NCBI GenBank assembly: GCA_002551355.1
Contig: NTHE01000014.1
Location: 1-64,000 of the forward strand
Direction: 5' to 3'
Source: Streptomyces sp. man185
Lineage (GTDB): Bacteria; Actinomycetota; Actinomycetes; Streptomycetales; Streptomycetaceae
Length of the DNA: 64,000 nucleotides
This document shows, piece by piece, positions 1 through 9,000 of this stretch. The notes beneath the pieces were generated by a model that worked only from the letters and a program-made list of their open reading frames with translations, was not told where the DNA came from and did no database searches. The position numbers were made by a program, and so were the translations under genes. Position 1 is the first letter of the stretch. Each line of letters begins with the position of its first letter.

Positions 1-13
1 GTATAAGAGACAG
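1..13. other. Nextera/Tn5 mosaic-end adapter remnant
   Basis: The bases GTATAAGAGACAG equal the last 13 bases of the 19-bp Tn5 mosaic end AGATGTGTATAAGAGACAG used in Nextera libraries. The match sits exactly at the sequence edge. I read it as untrimmed library adapter at a contig end, not genomic DNA. It also supplies an in-frame TAA (4-6) that falsely closes the reading frame of the first PKS gene. Confidence 0.9.
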
Positions 14-21
14 CCCCCCAG

Positions 22-3000
22 GTGCCCGCCATGCCGCTGCCGGCGGCCGACGCCCCCCGGGGGCCCGTCGCCGGGAGCCGCCGGGTCGCGCTGGCCGACC
101 CGGCCGAACCGCCGGCCGCCGCGCCGTCGGCGACCGCCAAGCCGAGGAACGTCCGGCTGGCCGCCCTGGGGGAGCGGTCCGCCGCACCGGCGGCCCCTGC
201 CCTGCCGCCCGCCGAGCCGGCGGCGGCTGCCGTGCCCGCCGCCGCACCGGTGACCCCGGTCCCGGTGAAGGCCGTGGGCGAGCTGCGCCGGGAGCTGCGC
301 AGCGGCCTCGCCGACGTCCTGCAGATGCCGGAGGACGACATCGACCCCGGCCGCAACTTCATGGACCTGGGCCTGGACTCCATCCTCGGCGTGGAGTGGG
401 TCAAGGCCATCAACAAGAAGTTCGGGACCGACCTCGCCGCCACGAACCTCTACGACCACCCGTCGGTGCGCGAACTCGCGGACCACGTCCGGGGCCGACT
501 GGCGGCGTCCGCGCCCGTGCCTGCCGTGCCCGCGCAGCGGACGCCCGTGGCGGAGGCGTCCGCCGGCGCCGCGGAGCCCGTCGCGTCGCCGGCCCCCGGC
601 CGTCCCCGGATCGCGCGGGCGGCGCTGCTGGAAGGGGTGCGCAACAGCCTCTCCGACGTGCTGTTCCTCGCCCCCGAGGACATCGCCGCCGACCGCGACT
701 TCGTCGCCCTCGGCATGGACTCCATCGTCGGCGTGGAGTGGGTGAAGGTCCTCAACAAGAACTACGGGACCTCGCTCGCGGCCACCGAGCTCTACGACCA
801 CCCCACGGTGCGCAGACTCACCGAGTTCCTGCTGACCCAGGTGGAGTCGGCCCCGGCGCCCGCACCGGCCGCCGCGGTGGCGGACGGACCCGCACCGGCC
901 GCGGCGGTCGAGCTCGCGCCGACGGTGGTCGAGCCTGCGCCAGTGGTGCCGGTCCAGCCCGTACCGGTCGCGGTCGCGCCCGCCCCGGTGGCGCCGGTCG
1001 AGCCCGAGCCCGCCTCCCGCGCGGCCGACAAGGTGGCCGTCGTCGGGATGTCCGGGCGCTATCCCGAAGCGGCGGACCTCGACGCCTACTGGGACAACCT
1101 CATCGGCGGCCGTGACTGCGTGAGCGAGGTCCCGCCGTCGCGCTGGGACGTCTCGCGGCACTACGACCCCAGGCCCGGGCAGCAGGCGAAGACGTACTCC
1201 AAGTGGCTCGGACACCTCGCGGACGCCGACCACTTCGATCCGCTGTTCTTCAACATCTCCCCGCTGGAGGCCGAGGGCATCGACCCGCAGCACCGGCTGT
1301 TCCTCCAGGAGGCGTACCGCGCGTTCGAGGACGCGGGGTACGACCCGCAGTCCCTCGCCTCCCGCAAGTGCGGGGTCTACCTGGGCATCAGCGGCAGCGA
1401 GTACAGCTTCCTGGTGTTCGGGGGAGAGGGCACGTCCGCGTCCGCGACGAGCAGCAGCAACGCCATCGCCGCCTCGCGCATCGCCTACTACCTCAACCTC
1501 AAGGGCCCGGCCGTCGCCGTCGACACGGCCTGCTCGTCCTCCCTGGTCGCGCTGCACCTCGCCCGTCAGGCGCTGCTGAGCGGTGAGATCGACATGGCGC
1601 TCGTCGGCGGCGTCTCGCTGTACCTGCTCCCCGACACCTACGTCGGCATGTGCCAGGCCGGGATGCTCTCCCCGGACGGCCGGTGCAAGACGTTCGACAA
1701 CAGCGCCGACGGCTTCGTGCCGGGCGAGGGCGTGGGAGCCCTGGTGCTCAAGCGCCTCGGTGACGCCGAGGCCGACCGCGACCACGTCCACGGCGTCGTC
1801 GCGGCGTCCGGCATCAACCAGGACGGCAGGACGAACGGGATCACCGCGCCGAGCGCCGCCAGCCAGAGGGACCTCGTCCGCACGGTCTACGACCGCCACG
1901 GCATCGACCCGGCGACCATCGGCTACGTCGAGATGCACGGCACGGGCACGAAGCTGGGCGACCCGATCGAACTCTCCGCGCTGGGCGCCGTGTACGGGGA
2001 GTCGGGGGTCCCCGCCCGGTCCTGCGCCATCGGAGCGGTCAAGAGCAACATCGGGCACACCTCCGAGGCCGCCGGGGTCGCCGGCGTGCACAAGGTGCTG
2101 CTGAGCATGCGGCACGGTGCGCTGGCGCCGTCCCTCAACTTCACCTCGCCCAACGAGCACTTCGACTTCGAGACCTCGCCCTTCCGCGTCGTCACGGCCC
2201 CCGAGCCGTGGGAGCCGCCGTCCGGCGACCGGCCGCGGCGAGCCGCCGTCAGTTCGTTCGGCTTCAGCGGCACCAACGCGCACGTCGTGCTGGAGGAGTA
2301 CCGCGCCCCGGAGGACGAGGCCCCGGCCGGGCCGGAGCCCGTCGTCGTCGCCCTGTCCGCCAGGACCGGGGAACAACTGGACGACCTGGCGCGGAACCTG
2401 CTCGCGTTCCTCGACGACGAGCCCCGGCCCGGCCTGGCGCGCCTGGCGTACACGCTCCAGGTGGGCCGGGAGGCGATGGAGGAGCGGCTGGCGTTCGTGG
2501 CGGGCTCGCTCACGGAGGTCGTCAGCGGGCTCAGGGCGCATCTGGACCGGGCGGACCACGGCGCACCCCTGCGCGGCCGGGTGACGCCGGACCTGACGGC
2601 CCGCCAGGAGGACGACGAGCGTCAGCGGGAGCTCGTACGGACGTGGACCGCGGCCAAGGACCTCCGGCGGCTCGCGGAGGCGTGGACCGAGGGCTGCGCC
2701 GTCGACTGGAGCGCGCTCCGGACCGGCCCCGCCCCCCGGCGCCTGCCGCTGCCGGCCTACCCCTTCGCCAAGGAGCGGTACTGGGTCGAAGCGAAGCCGA
2801 GCCCTGCGGGCGCGCCGGCCGCGGCCCTGCATCCGCTGCTGCACCGCAACACGTCCGGGTTCGGGTCCCAGCGCTACACCTCGACGTTCACCGGCGACGA
2901 GGACTTCCTCGCCGACCACCGCGTGCGGGGCCAGAAGGTCCTGCCGGGCGCGGCGTACCTGGAGCTGGTGCGGGCCGCCGTGGCCGACGCCTCCGGAGCG

Positions 3001-6000
3001 GCGGCGCCCACGGGGCTGGCGCTGACCGACGTGGTCTGGTCCCGCCCCTTCCAGCTGGGCGAAGGCCCGCGCGATCTGCACGTCACCCTGCGCCGCGACG
3101 ACGCGCTCACCACGCGCTTCGAGGTGCTCTCGACGCCCTCGGACGGAGACCGGGACGCGGCTCCGGTCGTCCACAGTGAGGGCTCGGCCGTCCCGCTCAC
3201 CGAGGCCGCGCCGGAACACGCGGATCAAGCGGACCAGGGGAACCACGCGGACCACGCGGACCGGATCGACATCACCCGGCTCCGTGGCGAGTGCGTCGCC
3301 CGGGAGCTGGACGCCGCGCAGGTCTACGCGGCGTTCGGAGCCGCGGGCATCGACTACGGGGAGTCGTTCCGCTGCGTCGAACGGGTCCTCGTCGGCGAGG
3401 GCCAGGCACTGGCCCGCCTCGTAACGCCCGCCGCCTCGCGGCCGGTCCCGGACGGCTACGTGCTGCCCCCGGGGCTCATGGACGCGGCCCTCCAGGCCGC
3501 GCTGGGGGTGCTGTGGAACACCGCGGACGCCTCGCGCCCCCTGCTGCCGTTCGCCGTGGAACGCGTCGAGGTGCTCGGGGCCCTGGAGGACGGCATGTGG
3601 GCCTGGGTCCGCGAGCGCGCGGACGGGCCGTCCGACGGCTCCGTCCGCCGCCTGGACCTCGACCTCTGCGACGACACGGGCCGGGTCCGCGTCCGGATCA
3701 GGGGCTTCTCGGTACGGGCGGCCGGAAGCGGCGCGCCGGAGGACCCCGGGATTCTGCTGTTCCCGCGCTGGCAGCGGCACGAACTGCCGAACCCCGCGTC
3801 GGGAACGGCCGGTCCGCTGCGCGCGCTGGTCTGCGCGGAGCAGGGGGCCGTCGCCGACGCCCTGGCCTCGGACCCGACGTGCGAGGTCCTCGCCCTCACC
3901 TCGCGGGCGACCACCGCCGACGGCCGCTACGCCGACTACGCGCTCCAGGTCTTCGAGAAGATGAAGGCACACCTGCGCGACAGCCCGCGGGACGAGACGC
4001 TCGTACAGGTCGTGGTGCGCGACCGGCCGGAGACCGCGTCCATGTCCGGCCTGGGCGCGCTGGTGTGGAGCGCACGCCAGGAGAACCCGGGAATCCTGGG
4101 CCAGGTCGTCGTCGTGGACGACTGCGAGGACGCGCCCGCCCTGCGGGCCCGCCTCGCGGCCGAGCGGCTGCACACCAGGGACGCGACCGTCCGCTACCGG
4201 GGCGGACGCCGCGAAGTCGTCGTGTGGGACGAGGACCGCGCCGCCGACAGGCTCCGCTCGCCGTGGCGGGCCGGAGGCGTCTACGTCATCACCGGCGGCC
4301 TCGGCGGCCTCGGGCGCATCTTCGCCGAGGAGATCGCCGGACAGGCCGAGGACGTCACCCTCGTCCTGACCGGCCGCTCTCCCGAGACCGAGCGGTCGCG
4401 CCGGTTCCTCGGCGAACTGCGTGCGGCGGGAGCCAGGGTGTCGTACACGCGGCTCGACGTCAGCGACAGGGCAGGCGTCGACGCCCTCGTCGCCGGGACG
4501 CTGCGCGACGCGGGCCGCATCGACGGGGTGATCCACAGCGCCGGGGTACGGGAGGACAACTTCATCCTCAAGAAGTCCGGCGAGGAGTTCGCCCGCGTCC
4601 TGCCGCCCAAGGTGAACGGCACGGTCAACCTGGACGAGGCTACCCGGGACGTGGACCTCGACTTCTTCGTGATGTTCTCCTCCGGCGCGGCGGTCACCGG
4701 CAACATGGGCCAGGCCGACTACGCGACGGCCAACGCCTTCATGGACGCCTACGCCGCATACCGGCAGCGCCTGGCGGCCCGCGGCGAGCGCCGCGGCCGC
4801 AGCCTCTCCATCAACTGGTCGCTGTGGGCCGAGGGCGGCATGCGCCCCGACCCCACCAGCGAGGAGATCCTCCGCGAGCGCTTCGGCATCACCCCTTTGC
4901 GCCGCGAGGCGGGGCTCGAAGCCTTCGCGCGATGCCTGCGCACGAGCCACCACCAGGTGCTCGTCGTCGCGGGACACGTGGCGGCCTTCCGAAGCGCCCT
5001 CAAGGCACAGCACCCGAGCGAGGACATACGACCCATGAACGCCGAGAACAGGACGCCGACACCCGCTCCGCAGGAGAACGCCCTGGCCCCGGCGGCGGTC
5101 AACTACATCAAGTCGCTGCTCGCGACGGCCCTGAAGGTGCCGTCGCAGCGCATCGAGGCCGACCTCCCGATGGAGCGCTACGGCATCGACTCGGTCATGG
5201 CGCTGACCATGACCGCCAAACTGGAGGAGGTCTTCGGCCGCCTGCCGAAGACGCTCTTCTTCGAGTACCAGAACATCACCGCCCTGGCCGGGTACTTCCT
5301 CGCCGTGCACGAGGCCCGTCTGGCGGAGCTGCTGGGCGCCGAAGCCACCACGGCCGCGGCCGGGACTCCGGTGCCCGAGCCCGTGGCCGTACCGCGCGCC
5401 GCCGGCACCAACTCCCCGGCGGCCCGCGTGCCGGCCCCGCCGCCCGTCCCGGCGGCGGGCGTGCCGGCCACCGCCGACATCGCGATCATCGGTCTCGGCG
5501 GGCGCTATCCGCAGGCCCGGAACCTGCGCGAGTTCTGGCGCAACCTGTCCGACGGGAGGGACAGCATCGTCGAGGTGCCCCGCGACCGCTGGGACCACAA
5601 CCTCTACCAGGACACGGACGGTTCGCAGCCGGGCGGGACGCACTGCAAGTGGGGCGGGTTCCTCGACGACATCGACCGGTTCGACCCGCAGTTCTTCAAC
5701 ATCTCGCCCCGTGAGGCCGAGGTGGTCGACCCCCAGGAGCGGCTGTTCCTGGAGTGCGTCTACGAGACGCTGCAGGACGCCGGGTACACGCGGCAGGCCC
5801 TGCGCGAGTACCGCTCGAACGGCGTCGACGGCAACGTCGGCCTGTTCGTGGGCGTGATGTACGACGAGTACCAGCTCCACGGCCTCGGCGGGCAGGGTTC
5901 CCGGACCACCCAGGTCATACCGAGCAACTCGGCCTCGATCGCCAACCGCGTCTCGTACTTCTGCGACTGGCACGGACCCAGCGTCACGGTCAAGACGATG

Positions 6001-9000
6001 TGCTCCTCGTCGCTGACGGCCCTGCACCTGGCGTGCCAGAGCCTGCGGACCGGCGACTGCGAGGTGGCCGTCGCAGGCGGTGTCAACCTGTCGCTGCACC
6101 CCGCCAAGTACCTGCTGCTCGGGCAGACCGGGTTCTCGTCGAGCCGGGGGATGTGCGCGAGCTTCGGCAGCGGCGGCGACGGCTATGTGCCGGGCGAGGG
6201 CGTGGGCGCCGTCCTGCTCAAGCCGCTCGACCGCGCGGTGGCCGACAACGACCGGATCTACGGCGTCATCAAGTCCACCGCCGTCAACCACGGCGGCAGG
6301 ACCAACGGTTACACGGTCCCCAACCCCAACGCCCAGGCCGCCACGATCGCGTCCGCGCTGGAAAGGGCGGGCGTCGACGCCCGTACGGTCAGCTACGTCG
6401 AGGCGCACGGCACCGGCACGGAACTCGGTGACCCCATCGAGATCGCGGGCCTGACCAAGGCGTTCTCCCGGGACACCGACGACCGCCAGTTCTGCGCGAT
6501 CGGCTCGGTGAAGAGCAACATCGGGCACTGCGAGAGCGCGGCGGGAATCTCCGCACTGACCAAGGTCCTGCTGCAGCTCCGCCACCGCAAGCTGGTGCCC
6601 TCGCTGCACGCCGACGTGCTCAACCCCTACATCGACTTCGCCGAGACGCCCTTCCGGGTGCAGCGCGAAGCCGCCGAGTGGAAGCGGCCGACCCTCACGA
6701 CGGCCGACGGCGGGACGCGGGAGTACCCGCGCATCGCGGGCATCTCCTCGTTCGGCGCGGGCGGCTCGAACGCGCACGTCATCGTCTCGGAGTACGTGCC
6801 GGCCGAGGCGCCGGCCCCGGATCCGGTGACCGACCCGCTGTCGTCCGTCGTGGTCGTGTCCGCGCGGACCGCCGACCAACTGCGGGAGTCCGCGCGGCGG
6901 CTGCTCGACTGGGCCGAGGAGGAGCGGATCACCGACGCCGACCTGCCCGACATCGCGTACACGCTGCAGGTGGGGCGCGAACAGATGGACGAGCGGCTGG
7001 CGTTCATCGCCGGGTCCGTGGCGGAGTTCACCGCCGGGCTGCGTGCCCACGTCGAGTCGGGCGAGGCGGCCGGGCTCTACCGGGGCAGGGCCCAGCGCTC
7101 GACGGCCGCCGTCTCGTCGCTGTTCGAGGACGAGGACATGACCGGTGTCGTCGACGCCTGGCTGCGCAAGCGGAAGCTCGGCAAGCTCCTGGAGCTGTGG
7201 GTCAACGGGCTGAGCCTCGACTGGCGCGGCTCCTACGCGACCGCGCCGCGCCGCGTCGAGCTGCCGACGTACCCCTTCGCGCGCCGGCGGTCCTGGATTC
7301 CGGGGAGCACCCATCCGGAGAGCGCGGGGGACGCCCCGGCGCACCTGGAGGCCGAGCCCGCCACCGCGCCCGTCGCGCCGGCGAAGCCGGCCCCGGTGGC
7401 GGCGGTGGCACCGGAGACGAGGGCGGCCCGGCCGGTCCCCACAGCGGTGCCGACCGCCTCCCCCGTGACGTCGAAGCCGCGGGGCATCGGCCTCGTACCG
7501 CTCGGGGGCGCGGTGCGGCCCTCCGCGACGGCCGAACCGCGGCCGCCCGCGCGGCATTCCGCGCCGTCCGTGACCCTCACCGCCACGGAGACGGCCCCCG
7601 GGAGGGCCCCCGAACCCACCCCGGCCACGGCTCCGGCTCCGGCTCCGGCCCCTGCCGTGGTCGCGGGCCCGGACGAGGAGACCCTCGCCGTCGAGCTGAC
7701 CGCGCTTCTCGCCCAGGCCCTGTACCTGGCCGAGGACGAGATCGACCCGGACGCGAACTTCACCGACCTCGGTCTGGACTCGATCGTCGGCGTGGAGTGG
7801 ATCAAGGCGATCAACAAGCGGTACGGGCTGGAGCTGGCGGCCACCAGGCTCTACGACACGCCCACCGTCACCGGACTCGCCGCCCACCTCAAGTCCCTGC
7901 TGCCCACCGCGCCCGCGCCCGCATCGGAGCCCATGCCCGCGCCTGCGCCCGCATCTGCGCCCATGCCTGCGCCTGCGCCTGCGCAGGAGCCGGTCGCCGC
8001 TGTTGCCGAGGTTCTCGTCGACGCCGGATCCGTGCCCGACGAGGACCAGGTGCGGGCCGAACTGCTGGGCAGCCTCGCCGAAGCCCTGTACCTCTCCGAG
8101 GACGAGTTGGACCTGGACCGCAACTTCACCGAGTTCGGTCTGGACTCGATCGTCGGCGTGGAGTGGATCAAGGCGATCAACAAGCGGTACGGCATCGCGC
8201 TGCAGGCCACCAAGCTCTACGACCATCCGTCCGTCCACGAACTCGCCGCGCGTGTCGTCGAGGAGGTCGCGAGGACGGGCGGGTCCGGCCGGCCCCGCGG
8301 ATCCGCGGCCCCGGTCGCCGCACCCGCCCCGCCTCGGGCCCCCGTAGCCGGCCCGGCACTCGCGCCCGAGCCGGCACCGGTGCGGGAACCCGCCCCGGCC
8401 CCTGCCCGGGAACCCGCACCGGCCCCTGCCCGGGAACCCGCACCGGCCTTCGCCCCGGCCCTTGCCGTGGTCCCCACCCCCGCCCCGGCCCCCGCCCCGG
8501 CGCGGGCCCGGTCAACGGCCCCCGCCGACGCGATCGCCGTCGTGGGGATGGCGGGCAAGTACCCGCTCGCCGACAACCTGGACGCGTACTGGGACAACCT
8601 GGCGAGCGGGCGCGACTGCGTCCGGGAGATCCCGGCGTCCCGGTGGGACGTCTCCCGGTACTACGACCCGCGGCCCAACCAGCCCGGCAAGGTCTACTGC
8701 AAGTGGATGGGGCTGCTCGACGACGTCGACGTCTTCGACCCGCTGTTCTTCGGCATCCCGCCGGCCGAGGCCGAGGCGATGGACCCGCAGCAGCGTCTCT
8801 TCCTCCAGGAGGCGTACCACGCGTTCGAGGACGCGGGGTACGACGTCCAGGCGCTGAGCGGCCGCAAGTGCGGCGTCTACCTGGGCATCATGAGCAACGA
8901 GTACAGCGCGCTCGTGCGGGAGCAGGGCGGCGACGCGAGCTCGGCGACCAGCAACAGCAACGCCATCACGGCCGCCCGCATCGCCTACATCCTCAATCTC

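Noticed and set aside
22..30. GTG at 22 (or ATG at 31) as the true start of the first PKS gene
   Set aside because: The only upstream stop is inside the adapter, no ribosome site exists, and the frame opens within a linker before an ACP, so the gene is 5' truncated.
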